A DNA stretch of 64,000 bases from Dolomitihabitans soli (GTDB lineage Bacteria; Actinomycetota; Actinomycetes; Streptosporangiales; Streptosporangiaceae): NCBI RefSeq assembly GCF_022213955.1, contig NZ_JAKNTW010000005.1, positions 434,001 through 498,000 on the forward strand, read 5' to 3'. Below, piece by piece: positions 25,774 to 33,595 of the stretch. The translations under genes and the position numbers were made by a program. Below the pieces are notes generated by a model. The model was not told the origin of the DNA. It did no database searches and worked only from the letters and a program-made list of their open reading frames with translations. How positions within the stretch are numbered: position 1 is the first letter of the stretch; each line of letters begins with the position of its first letter.

Positions 25774-26600
25774 CCGAGCAGCCTCTTCGCGTTGCCGCCT
25801 GCCACCGCGGCGATCTCGTGGGGGTTCAGTCCGCTGGTCGCCAGCCGTAGCAGTGGGACGACGGGTTCGTAGTGCGGGGTTCGCGAGCCGTACAGGAGCC
25901 TGTCGGGCGGTACGGTCTCCAGGGCGTCCGGGGAGTTGAGCAGCCGTGTCGAAGTGTGGAAACCGGGCTCGTCGGCGGCTATCACGAGAAAGTCGCCGAG
26001 GTGGTAGAAGTGCGTGTCCAGGAAGACGACCTTGGCGTCCAGCCCGGAGAACGGCTGCCAGAACCGCCGGACGTCCCCGCCGGTGAGTACGACCAGGCCG
26101 AGAGCCGCCGCCTTCCTGGCGACATGCCGGACAGAGGGGAAGCCTGCCTCCACGCCCTGCTCGTCGGGGAAGAGCCTGATCGCCTTCACCCCCAGCGGAA
26201 CCAGCCGATCGATCTCCCGCACCGCCCCGACGGGGTCACGCAGGTCCACGGTCCCGACCGGGACGACCGCCGGAGTAATGGCCGCCATGGGGCCGGCTGC
26301 GGAGGCGTCCGAAGGGCTGGGTGGGACGGTCTCCGGAGAGACAAGCGGCTCGCGGCGCCCATCGAGCGGGTGAGCAGACGCCAGGGTGAGCACCTCGTCG
26401 TTGCCCGAGCGCATGTCGAACAGAGCCGCCCGCAGCGACGCGATCGCGCCCGTCCGGATGCGTTGCTCCGCCAGCGTGCCCAGCACGGATTCCGGCGTGC
26501 CGGGTGGGCCGTCGCGGTCGGGATAGGCACCGACCAGCACGTCCACGTCGAGTGTCACCTCGAGTTCGCCGACCAGCTTGCGTGCGTCGAACGCCGTCAC
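25770..26600 (-). CDS. amidohydrolase-fold protein lacking the usual metal ligands
   Basis: A 276-residue relative of the downstream hydrolase. The N-terminal position that should read HxH reads LDVDVLVGAYPDRDG, and the later segments are VVFLDTHFYHLGDF and LLYGSRTPH, where the usual Asp is replaced. It therefore probably does not bind metal in the standard way and may be a regulatory or structural partner of the active hydrolase. GTG 26600 is favoured (GGAGG six bases upstream); ATG 26612 would add four residues. Transcribed from the promoter at 26631-26659 under site F. Confidence 0.75.
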   Translation of the reverse strand: MTAFDARKLVGELEVTLDVDVLVGAYPDRDGPPGTPESVLGTLAEQRIRTGAIASLRAALFDMRSGNDEVLTLASAHPLDGRREPLVSPETVPPSPSDASAAGPMAAITPAVVPVGTVDLRDPVGAVREIDRLVPLGVKAIRLFPDEQGVEAGFPSVRHVARKAAALGLVVLTGGDVRRFWQPFSGLDAKVVFLDTHFYHLGDFLVIAADEPGFHTSTRLLNSPDALETVPPDRLLYGSRTPHYEPVVPLLRLATSGLNPHEIAAVAGGNAKRLLG

Positions 26601-26611
26601 TGCCGCCTCCA

Positions 26612-26659
26612 TTGACTAATCGCGCTGAGCAGATTACGGTCTGGACCAAAATTGAGCAA
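26612..26659. promoter_or_regulatory. divergent promoters sharing operator site F
   Basis: Minus-strand promoter: -35 TTGCTC (26659-26654), 17 bases, -10 TAATCT (26636-26631). Plus-strand promoter: -35 TTGACT (26612-26617), 17 bases, -10 TACGGT (26635-26640). One operator, TTACGGTCTGGACCAAAA (26634-26651), overlaps both -10 regions, so a single bound repressor would silence both directions. Confidence 0.7.
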
Positions 26660-26671
26660 GGGGTACAGGCG

Positions 26672-26926
26672 ATGACTCGGCCGCGCCCTCGACGAGCGGA
26701 CCGGCTGGTTCGGCACGTTCTGCCGGGACCGGCACACCGGTCTGTGAGGCCATCGGCCGATGCCTGGTCCGGCACCCGGGCCGGCCGTACCAGGCGTGGT
26801 CACGAGTGGTACGGCCGGCCCGGGGGCGTCCCCGTTCGCCGGGCGGGCCCACCGGCGCCGGTCCTCGCGCGCCGCTTCGCCGTACCCGTTCCGGCGGCTC
26901 TGACCGGGGGCGCCGGCCGCGGGTAG
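26672..26926 (+). CDS. doubtful 84-residue ORF in the leader between site F and the enolase-like gene
   Basis: ATG 26672 has AAGGGG eight bases upstream and lies just after the plus-strand promoter of site F. The product is Arg/Pro/Gly-rich (MTRPRPRRADRLVRHVLPG...), matches nothing I know, and its frame runs through an 18-bp hairpin. It may be a remnant of a deleted gene or simply leader RNA. Confidence 0.2.
   Translation: MTRPRPRRADRLVRHVLPGPAHRSVRPSADAWSGTRAGRTRRGHEWYGRPGGVPVRRAGPPAPVLARRFAVPVPAALTGGAGRG
26775..26824. terminator. 18-bp perfect hairpin in a divergent intergenic region
   Basis: CCCGGGCCGGCCGTACCA (26775-26792) pairs perfectly with 26807-26824 across a 14-base loop. It lies about 220 bases before the enolase-like gene and downstream of the plus-strand promoter at 26612-26640, so it could terminate or attenuate that transcript. 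The rest of 26613-27046 shows a second 8-bp inverted repeat (27006-27013 with 27028-27035) just before the enolase ribosome-binding site. Confidence 0.6.
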
Positions 26927-27046
26927 GGGTGCTCGGCGTTTTGCTCAGCGCGCCGCAGGGGGCACCATGGAGGGGAGGAGAGACGCGCGCCGAACGGCTT
27001 GGGCGGGTCACTCGCAGCAGCGTTCAGGAGTGACCAGGGGGGTCAA

Positions 27047-28078
27047 TTGCCGCGCGTCCGGGAAATCGAGGTGTTCCGGCTGACCCTGCCGTACGGCAGG
27101 CGGCCGGAGAGCATCCTGGTGCGCCTGACCGACTACGGCGGCATGACCGGGTGGGGGGAGATCGTCGAGCCGCCGGGCCTCGACAAGACGTGGGCCACGC
27201 TGGCGGAGACGCTCGCCCCCGCGCTGCTCGGCGTCGACTGGGAACACCCCGACGAGTTCGCCGCCGTCGTGGGCGGCACCGCCGGCGACATGGCCTGCTG
27301 GGACCTGTGGGCCCGGATGCGCGGCGTTCCGCTGTCCCACGCGCTGGGCGGCACCAAGACGTCCCTGATGGCCACCGTGCGGATCGGCGCGGAGCGCTCG
27401 CTGGAAAGCCTCGTCGGCCGGGTCAACAAGCACATCTGCGGCGGTTACGCCCACGTCACGCTCGACGTCCACCCCGGTTGGGACATCGACCCCGTGCGGG
27501 CCGTACGGCACGCCTTCCCCGGGCTGGCGATCTCCATCGACGCGCAGGCCGCCTACACCGACGCGGAGGCGCTCCTCGCGCTCGACTCCTACGGCATCGC
27601 GGTCATGGAACGGCCGTTCGCCCTCGCCGACCTGACGGCCCACGGCGATCTGCAGGACCAGGTGGCCGCGGCGGTGGCGATCGAGCCGAGCTCCGAGACC
27701 GTGATCGCCGACTACGTCACCGCCCGTGCCGCCCGCGCGCTGCTGCTGCGCCCGTCGCGCTTCGGGTCGCTGAGCGAGGTACGGCAGGCGCACGACCGGG
27801 CCATGGCCGCCGGGTGGGACATCCTCTGCGCCGGCGGCCAGGGGACCGGCCTGGCCCGTGCCGCCACCGTGGCGGTGGCGAGCATGCCCGGCTGCACGCT
27901 GCCCTGCGACGTGACGCAGCCGCCGCGCAACGCGCAGATCGTGCTGCCCCCGGTGGGCGCCTCGGGCGGCGTCGTCGCCGTCCCGCTCACCCAGCCGGGC
28001 CTCGGCCACAGCGTCGACGAGCCGCGGCTGCGCCGGCTGGCGAAGGAGTCCTTCACCGCGTCAGCTTCTCGGCAGTAA
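27047..28078 (+). CDS. enolase-superfamily protein without catalytic lysines
   Basis: A 343-residue mandelate-racemase/OSBS-like fold. The metal ligands appear intact: Asp165 (SIDAQ), Glu188 (MERPF) and Glu213 (AIEPS). The general acid/base lysines do not: the KxK position reads HVTLDVHPG (Thr138, Asp140) and the later lysine position reads LLLRPSRFGSL. So the usual proton-abstraction chemistry is unlikely and another role or mechanism must be assumed. The start is TTG 27047 with AGGGGGG five bases upstream. The stop codon lies inside the end-hairpin of the neighbouring insertion sequence, so the C-terminus (TASASRQ) may be altered. Confidence 0.8.
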   Translation: MPRVREIEVFRLTLPYGRRPESILVRLTDYGGMTGWGEIVEPPGLDKTWATLAETLAPALLGVDWEHPDEFAAVVGGTAGDMACWDLWARMRGVPLSHALGGTKTSLMATVRIGAERSLESLVGRVNKHICGGYAHVTLDVHPGWDIDPVRAVRHAFPGLAISIDAQAAYTDAEALLALDSYGIAVMERPFALADLTAHGDLQDQVAAAVAIEPSSETVIADYVTARAARALLLRPSRFGSLSEVRQAHDRAMAAGWDILCAGGQGTGLARAATVAVASMPGCTLPCDVTQPPRNAQIVLPPVGASGGVVAVPLTQPGLGHSVDEPRLRRLAKESFTASASRQ

Positions 28079-28095
28079 ACGCGTTTACGGCCGAG
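28068..28095. repeat. 28-bp near-perfect palindrome, probable right end of the IS
   Basis: CTCGGC, one mismatched pair, and GTAAACGCGTTTAC (28075-28088) form a 28-bp palindrome with one mismatch. IS200/IS605 elements end in subterminal hairpins and insert next to TTAC, which occurs here. It also covers the stop codon of the enolase-like gene and may act as its terminator. Confidence 0.55.
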
Positions 28096-28139
28096 CTTGC
28101 AGCTCCTCGTCGTCGATGGCTTCGACGGTCTGGTCCGCG

Positions 28140-29324
28140 TCAGGCAGCGTGACTCACTGCCCAGCCCACCACACCGCGTGCGGCGATGTTGCGGGCTGCG
28201 TTGACGTCGGCGTGCTCAGCGAAGCCGCACGACGTACAGGAGAACAGTGCCTGGCCGGGCCGGTTGGCCCGGTCGGTATGCCCGCAGTGCGAGCATTGCT
28301 GGCTGGTGTAGGCCGGGTCGACGTGGACGAGCGCGATCCCGGCCCGGCGGGACTTGTAGGCGATGAAGCTCCCCAGTTGGTGGAAGCTCCATGAGTGCAG
28401 CGTGACCCGCTGGGGCTTGCGGAGCCGTACCCGGTCGCGGATTCCTTGGAGGTCTTCCAGGGCGATCCCGCGTCCGGTGCGTTCTGCCTCGGTCACGATT
28501 GCTTTGGCGATCACATGGTTGGTGTCGGCGGCGAAGCGGGCTTCGGTTCGGCGGCGTTTCTTCAGCAGCCGTCTGGCGGATTTGGTGTTCTTGGCCTGCA
28601 GCCGGCGGCGTAGTTCCCGGTTGCGGTGCCGGACCGCGTTCAGGCCCCGGCCCGTGTGCCGGGTTCCCTCACCGGTGGCGGTGGCGGTGGCGGTGGTGGC
28701 GATGTTGGCGATGCCCAGATCCACGCCGAGGAATCCATCCGGGTCGGCGACCGGGACGTCGGGTAGGTCGCAGGTGGCGATCAGGAACCACCGGCCGTCT
28801 CGCACGAGTAGATCCGACTCGCCTCGGCGATGGGCGCTCAGCATCGCGAGTTGCCGGTCGGAGCAGGTGAACGCGACGCCGCGCAGCCGCCCGGCGGTGG
28901 TCCAGATCGATACCGTGCCCGCTTGTAGTTGCCAGGACAGGCAGCGGTCGTCGTAGGGCTGGGCGGCATGCGGGCGGAAGGTGATCGGTTTGCTCATCGC
29001 GCGGATACGGCGTGGCGAGGTCGGCGGTCCCAGGTTTCCGGCCCGCAGGTTCGCCTTCAGCGTGGTGCAGGCGGCGGCGACTTTCTTGATCACATGCTGG
29101 GCGGCCTGAGCACCCAGGCCCCGCTCCTTCAACGCGGTGTAGGTCTGTTTGCGCAAGTCGTATTCGCGGATGATTCCGGTGGTGAACGCGGTCCGCGCGA
29201 CGAGGTCGGCCGCTTGGTTGCATTCGCGCAGGGTCGCTTCCAGTGCCGCCGCCTGCTCAGGCGTTGGCAGGAGTTTCACCTGCACCACCAGCTTCACAAT
29301 CGAACACTTTATCATTCGGTCCAT
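28140..29324 (-). CDS. tnpB: TnpB, RNA-guided nuclease of an IS605-type element
   Basis: A 394-residue protein with the full TnpB plan: N-terminal helix-turn-helix-like region (KLLPTPEQAAALEATLRECN), RuvC aspartate in GVDLGIANI (near residue 200), glutamate in IALEDLQGIR (near 288), a zinc ribbon CSHCGH...CTSCGF (near 344-367) and the last RuvC aspartate in HADVNAARN (near 373). All catalytic positions are present, so it is probably active. TnpB proteins use an RNA from the element's right end to cut next to a short motif, which helps keep the element in place. The start could be ATG 29324 or the ATG nine bases later. Confidence 0.92.
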   Translation of the reverse strand: MDRMIKCSIVKLVVQVKLLPTPEQAAALEATLRECNQAADLVARTAFTTGIIREYDLRKQTYTALKERGLGAQAAQHVIKKVAAACTTLKANLRAGNLGPPTSPRRIRAMSKPITFRPHAAQPYDDRCLSWQLQAGTVSIWTTAGRLRGVAFTCSDRQLAMLSAHRRGESDLLVRDGRWFLIATCDLPDVPVADPDGFLGVDLGIANIATTATATATGEGTRHTGRGLNAVRHRNRELRRRLQAKNTKSARRLLKKRRRTEARFAADTNHVIAKAIVTEAERTGRGIALEDLQGIRDRVRLRKPQRVTLHSWSFHQLGSFIAYKSRRAGIALVHVDPAYTSQQCSHCGHTDRANRPGQALFSCTSCGFAEHADVNAARNIAARGVVGWAVSHAA

Positions 29325-29840
29325 GTCACCGTGATGGGAACCGAACCTCGATTTTAGAAGGGGCGAAGCGTCGTTTGCGCTGCTTCATGCGTATTTGGTC
29401 TTCATCACGAAGTGTTGGCGGGGTGTGTTCACCGGCGAGATCCTTCGCCGCTGTGAAGACTTCATGATCGAGGTGTGCGACAACTTCGGCGCTGCCCTGG
29501 TCGAATTCAACGGCGAGCACGATCATGTGCACCTGCTGGTCCGCTATCCGCCCGAAGTCGCCCTGTCGGTCCTGGTCGGGCTCCCTCAAGGGGCGTCTCG
29601 GCCCGGCTCCTGCGCAAAGAATTCGGCCCGCACGTCCGCCGATACCTGTGGAGTGGGCACTTCTGGTCCCCGTCCTACTTCGCCGCTTCCTGCGGCGGCG
29701 CCCCACTGTCGATCATCAAGGAGTACATCGAGAACCAGAAACGACCAGGCAGAGCTGCTCAGCAGGGCCGGCCGTCACGGCACCGCTCGGCCCTTGGCGG
29801 ACCTCCCGCGCTGTCGTTTCCTCCCGGGCGTAAACAGTAA
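29323..29840 (+). pseudogene. tnpA: IS200/IS605 tnpA transposase, broken
   Basis: The frame begins ATG TCA CCG and then hits TGA at codon 4; it continues in the same frame as WEPNLDFRRGEASF and on through HLLVRYPPEVALS. Near 29580-29605 two single-base insertions shift it, first to SLKG and then to RLLRKEFGPHVRRYLW and FWSPSYFAASCGGAPLS. The histidine pair is visible in EHDHVHLLV; the catalytic tyrosine region lies near KEYIENQKRP. Three lesions make a functional Y1 transposase very unlikely. Confidence 0.88.
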
Positions 29841-29849
29841 ACGCCCGGG
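29823..29849. repeat. hairpin, probable left end of the IS
   Basis: CCCGGGCGT (29823-29831) pairs with ACGCCCGGG (29841-29849) around the loop AAACAGTAA. On the minus strand it contains TTTAC twice, fitting the TTAC-type insertion site of this family. Confidence 0.5.
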
Positions 29850-30193
29850 CTTCCACGCCAGATCACGCTGAACCGGTGAGCCCGCCCGCGCAGCTTGCCG
29901 CGGTGCACGCCCTATGCGATCCCGGCCACCACCCCACGCGTTGCTGCGCGCCGAGCTGACAGCGGCGGCAGTTGGGCACCCTTGACGAAAGACGAAGGCG
30001 GAGATCGTCACGACCAGCGGCCCGGACGGCAGCCAGGCGGCGTCGGTCCCGATCTCGCGGGCGAGGTAGCCTGTGACGTCGACTGGCGGCTCGGCGTGGC
30101 CGGTGACCTCCAGGTCCTCAAGCATCGCGGCTTCTTTGACGCTCCGGTGGCCCTTACCGGCGACCCGAACCGATTCGTGGCTCCTGGCGGCGT
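29850..30193. other. intergenic stretch next to the IS, no recognisable gene
   Basis: Open frames exist on both strands (on the minus strand one reads MLEDLEVTGHAEPPVDVTGY), but none has a clear start site, family or completed domain. It may hold the remains of a gene interrupted near the IS insertion. Confidence 0.4.
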
Positions 30194-30661
30194 CTAGGCC
30201 GGGACGGGGGCGGTGTTTCGGATCATCTGCCGCAGGACCTTGAGCGTCGTGACGTAGTCGACGTCGTCGATGCCCTCGTGGATCTGGGCGCGGATCTCGG
30301 GGGCGTGCCGCTTCAGGTCAACGCGAGCCGCCTCGCCCGCGTCGGTGATCCACAGCCGATCGTCGGTGTCGCGGCTGAGCCAGCCGCGCTCCAGGAGGAC
30401 TCCGGCCTCGGCCGGAAGTTCGTCCTCGGCCCTGAGATAGCTGCTCATGGCCTGCTGGAGTTCGGGGAGGGTCTTACCTTCGCCATTGGGTGACAGGTCG
30501 TTTTCGGACAGGTTGCGCAGCAGCCAGAACTGGGGCTGAGTGAAACCATGCGCGGCCTGTTGAGCCCTGGTGAAGGCGATGAGGGCCTCATAGGCCACGC
30601 CAGTCCAGTAGGCGGCGGGTTGTGCGGCAAGTTCGGTGTCTGAGATCTGCTGGTTCGTCAC
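30194..30661 (-). CDS. MarR-like winged-helix regulator
   Basis: A 155-residue small regulator: N-terminal helix (AAYWTGVAYEALIAFTRAQQ), a winged-helix region with QPQFWLLRNLSEND and a basic 'wing' near GVLLERGWLSRDTDDRLWITDAGEAA, then a dimerisation helix. This is the MarR fold, with sequence typical of actinomycete MarR proteins. GTG 30661 (after GGGGACCGAG) is preferred; a start at 30712 would add 17 residues covering the promoter. An imperfect inverted repeat (ACCTC...GAGGT, about 30704-30723) upstream may be its own operator. No target gene is adjacent. Confidence 0.78.
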   Translation of the reverse strand: MTNQQISDTELAAQPAAYWTGVAYEALIAFTRAQQAAHGFTQPQFWLLRNLSENDLSPNGEGKTLPELQQAMSSYLRAEDELPAEAGVLLERGWLSRDTDDRLWITDAGEAARVDLKRHAPEIRAQIHEGIDDVDYVTTLKVLRQMIRNTAPVPA

Positions 30662-30924
30662 GCTCGGTCCCCGGTGTTGATTGCTGATGCGATCACCGTA
30701 GAACCTCAACAAAGGTCGAGGTCAAGCGACGGGCGCGGGCGGACAAGGACCCTGTTGCTCCGCCGCGGTTGTGCGCGGGTGTCGCCAGGGCCGCACCGGC
30801 CCGTCCTACGCGACGTGCCGGTCCGGCCCTGCGTCAGCCGGGATCCAGGCCCGGGGCAGCACCGTGCTTCTCCTCCGCCGAGACCGGCTTGCCGGGGTCG
30901 GGCGTTCGTGTCGTGGGGTGCGGT

Positions 30925-32346
30925 TCAGGCGTTCGCGCAGCCGTCGGTGATGCCGGTGGCCGGGCCGGGATCGGCGCTGGGAGTGGCCTTCGCCTGCTCC
31001 GCCGGGCGCTTCTTGGCCGGTGCCGACGGCTTCGCCGTGGGCGCGTCGGGCGGCGTGACCGAGCTGTGGATGGCCTTGGCGGTGACCGTACGGATCTTGG
31101 TCCAGTCGGGGTACCCCGTGTTGATCAACGGGGGCACGAACTGGAGGCTGGTCACGTCGGCCTCCTTGACCTTGAGCCCGAGCGGGACCAGATGTTCCAG
31201 CATGCTCCGCGGGATGTCGGTGCGCAGGAGTTCCTTGGTGGCCAGGGCGACCCGGTTGAAGCGGGCCAGCACCGTCGCCGGGTCGGCCTGGTCCAGCAGC
31301 GCGCCGAGCACGCAACGCTGGCGGCGCATCCGGGTGAAGTCATCGCTGAAGGTGCGCGAGCGGGCGAACCACATGGCGTCCGCGCCCTTGAGCTTGCGGG
31401 TGCCGGCCTTCACCAGGCCCTCGTTGTACTTGCCGAAGACCACGTCCTGGTCGACGGTGAGGGTGACCCCGCCGATGGCGTCGATGAGCCGGGCGAAGCC
31501 CCACATGTTGACCAGGGCATACCAGTCGATCTTCAGCCCGAGGGTGTACCCGATGGTCTCCTTGAGCGTCTGCGCGCCCTGGCCGGTACGTCCGCCGAAG
31601 ACCTCGGGGTGGGCGTCGGCATACTCCCAGACGGCGAAGAGCAGGTCCTCCCGGCCGGCGCCGGCGGGGGTCGGGATCCGGAAGCCGTCGGGGAAACGCT
31701 TGTGCATGGGGGTGCCCGGCGGGAACCGCACGTTCTCCAGGTTGCGGGGGAGACTCACCAGCACCGTGTTGCCGGTCTTGACGTCGACGCTGGCCACGTT
31801 GATGCTGTCGGTCCGGACGCCCGGCCGGTGGTCGTCGGCGTCGCCGCCCAGCAGCAGGATGTTGACCCGGCTGCGCCCGGCCCACGCGTCCTCCGGCCGG
31901 GCCGGGCCCCGGGGGTCGGGCGCCGTGTCGAAGACCTGGTCGAGGGTCCGCTGGGAGATCATGACGTACTGCGCCACCAGCGCGAAGGGCACCATCACCG
32001 CCACCGCCAGCAGTCCGGCCACGACGCCCGCCGCGACCTGGCCGCCGGCCGGCAGGCTGCCCGGCCGCAGGATGACGAAGGAGTGCACGACCATGACGAA
32101 CCACGCCAGGCCGATGACCATGGAGACGACCGTGATCGTGGTCAGCCAGGACGACGAGGTCAGCTGCCCGAGCAACTGGGCGTCGGCGGTGAGGGCCAGG
32201 ACGGCCGCCGTGAGCAGCAGCGCCGCGTAGATCCCGAGCAGGGTGTAGCCGGTCCGCCGCCACCCGGCCCGCAGGTGGGCGGCTCCGGGTGCGAACGCGG
32301 CGAGGATCGTCCAGCCGACGACGAGTGTTGTGGATCTGTCTCGCAC
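30925..32346 (-). CDS. LytR-CpsA-Psr (LCP) family cell-wall ligase
   Basis: A 473-residue membrane protein: four hydrophobic segments in the first 150 residues, then an extracellular LCP domain. LCP enzymes attach wall polymers to peptidoglycan using polyprenyl-phosphate intermediates. Family marks seen are NILLLGGDADDHRPGVRTDSI, the arginine in VSLPRN, and ARSRTFSDDFTRMRRQR. A Pro/Ala/Lys-rich tail follows. The N-terminal multi-helix part is larger than in single-TM LCP proteins. GTG 32346 is chosen because the region upstream lacks coding character; longer frames start at 32457. Confidence 0.88.
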   Translation of the reverse strand: MRDRSTTLVVGWTILAAFAPGAAHLRAGWRRTGYTLLGIYAALLLTAAVLALTADAQLLGQLTSSSWLTTITVVSMVIGLAWFVMVVHSFVILRPGSLPAGGQVAAGVVAGLLAVAVMVPFALVAQYVMISQRTLDQVFDTAPDPRGPARPEDAWAGRSRVNILLLGGDADDHRPGVRTDSINVASVDVKTGNTVLVSLPRNLENVRFPPGTPMHKRFPDGFRIPTPAGAGREDLLFAVWEYADAHPEVFGGRTGQGAQTLKETIGYTLGLKIDWYALVNMWGFARLIDAIGGVTLTVDQDVVFGKYNEGLVKAGTRKLKGADAMWFARSRTFSDDFTRMRRQRCVLGALLDQADPATVLARFNRVALATKELLRTDIPRSMLEHLVPLGLKVKEADVTSLQFVPPLINTGYPDWTKIRTVTAKAIHSSVTPPDAPTAKPSAPAKKRPAEQAKATPSADPGPATGITDGCANA

Positions 32347-32512
32347 GCCTGCCCCGTTCCCCTCGCTTTGCCGTGCCGTACCCGGCGTCGAGGAGGGATC
32401 GTAGACCGGCGTCCCTGGCGGATGGGCGACAGATGTGTGAACATCCCGGGAACGCAAATCATCACATCCTGGGCTTAATCGGATCTCATGGCCTGTGCCG
32501 AGATCGGCGGTG

Positions 32513-32528
32513 TGTGGTCTCTACCACA
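32513..32528. promoter_or_regulatory. 16-bp inverted repeat between divergent LCP and hydrolase genes
   Basis: TGTGGTCTCTACCACA has perfect 6-bp arms around CTCT. Its location, about 110 bases before the hydrolase start and 167 before the LCP start, fits a regulator site; the protein is unknown. Confidence 0.4.
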
Positions 32529-32638
32529 TTGAACCCCGAGCCATCGCATAATCCCGTGATCTACGTGCCACCCGGCGAGTTGATCGGGTCGCCGGCGTAC
32601 GGATGCGGATGAACCGGTCACCGGTTAGCGTGACAGCC

Positions 32639-33595
32639 ATGCGCGATCTCCTCGGCCCCGACTACGAGGCGACCGTCCTCCCGATGGGACGCGACGACGA
32701 GGGCGAGGTGGTCGCCACACTGGTGCGCCGCCGGGCGCCCGAACCGTCGCGACGGGCCGTCCTCTACGTCCACGGCTTCACCGACTACTTCTTCCAGACC
32801 CACCTCGCCGACCACTTCACCGGCCAGGGCATCGACTTCTACGCCCTGGACCTGCGCAAGTACGGCCGGTCCCTGCTCCCGCACCAGACCCCGGCCCTGG
32901 TCCGCAGCCTCACCGACTACTTCCCCGAGATCGACGAGGCCGTCCGCGTCATCCGCGAGGTCGACGGCAACCGGACCCTCACCCTCAACGGCCACTCGAC
33001 CGGCGGGCTGATCGCCGCCCTGTGGGCCGACCGGGTCCGCGGCAGCGGCAAGGTGCAGGGGCTGGTCCTCAACAGCCCGTTCCTCGACCTGAACGTGCCC
33101 ACGTTCATGCGCGCCGTCGCCGACCTCATCAAGGGCCCCCTCTCCCGGGCGCCCGCGCGCGCCGTACTCCCCATGGGCGTGGCCACGGCGTACGGCACGA
33201 GCCTGCACCGCACCCACAACGGCGAATGGGACTACGACCTGACGTGGAAGCCGCTCATCGGGTTCCCCGTGCACGCGGTGTGGCTCGCCGCCGTCCGGCG
33301 CGCCCAGCGGCGGCTGCACGCCGGGCTCCAGGTGGACGTGCCCGTGCTGGTCCTCTGCGCGGACAAGGGACTGCGGATGCGCGACTTCGCCCCCGAGGCG
33401 CACGGCGCGGACATCGTGCTCGACCCCGACCACATGGCGCGCTGGGCCACCAGGATCGGCGGTCACGTCACCTGCGTGCGGGTGCCCGGCGGCATCCACG
33501 ACCTGGTGCTGTCCGCCGAGCCGGTACGCAAGCAGGTGTTCGCCGAGATGGACCGCTGGATGCGCTGCTACCAGGGGAACGAGAACAGCCCGTAG
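32639..33595 (+). CDS. alpha/beta hydrolase (lysophospholipase/monoglyceride-lipase-like)
   Basis: A 318-residue serine hydrolase. The nucleophile elbow is NGHSTGGLIA, the oxyanion region VLYVHGFTDYFF, and acid/base residues lie near DFAPEAHGADIVLD and GGIHDLVLS. It is close to the Hydrolase_4 group that acts on lipids. ATG 32639 follows a TAGCGT box (32627-32632) by six bases with no ribosome-binding site, suggesting a leaderless message; in-frame starts at 32603 and 32630 are possible. The 3' end overlaps the convergent hydrolase gene by 28 bases. Confidence 0.85.
   Translation: MRDLLGPDYEATVLPMGRDDEGEVVATLVRRRAPEPSRRAVLYVHGFTDYFFQTHLADHFTGQGIDFYALDLRKYGRSLLPHQTPALVRSLTDYFPEIDEAVRVIREVDGNRTLTLNGHSTGGLIAALWADRVRGSGKVQGLVLNSPFLDLNVPTFMRAVADLIKGPLSRAPARAVLPMGVATAYGTSLHRTHNGEWDYDLTWKPLIGFPVHAVWLAAVRRAQRRLHAGLQVDVPVLVLCADKGLRMRDFAPEAHGADIVLDPDHMARWATRIGGHVTCVRVPGGIHDLVLSAEPVRKQVFAEMDRWMRCYQGNENSP

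Larger units (their letters stand above)
28068..29849 (-). mobile_element. IS605-type element, tnpB intact, tnpA inactivated
   Basis: Divergent tnpA and tnpB between two hairpins (28068-28095 and 29823-29849), both containing TTTAC. This is the gene order of the IS605 branch of IS200/IS605. With tnpA broken by a stop and two frameshifts, the element could only move with a transposase supplied by another copy. Exact ends are estimated. Confidence 0.75.

Noticed and set aside
29395-29871. Intact tnpA ORF
   Set aside because: The frame leaves the TnpA reading after 29580 and the conserved C-terminal half is in another frame.
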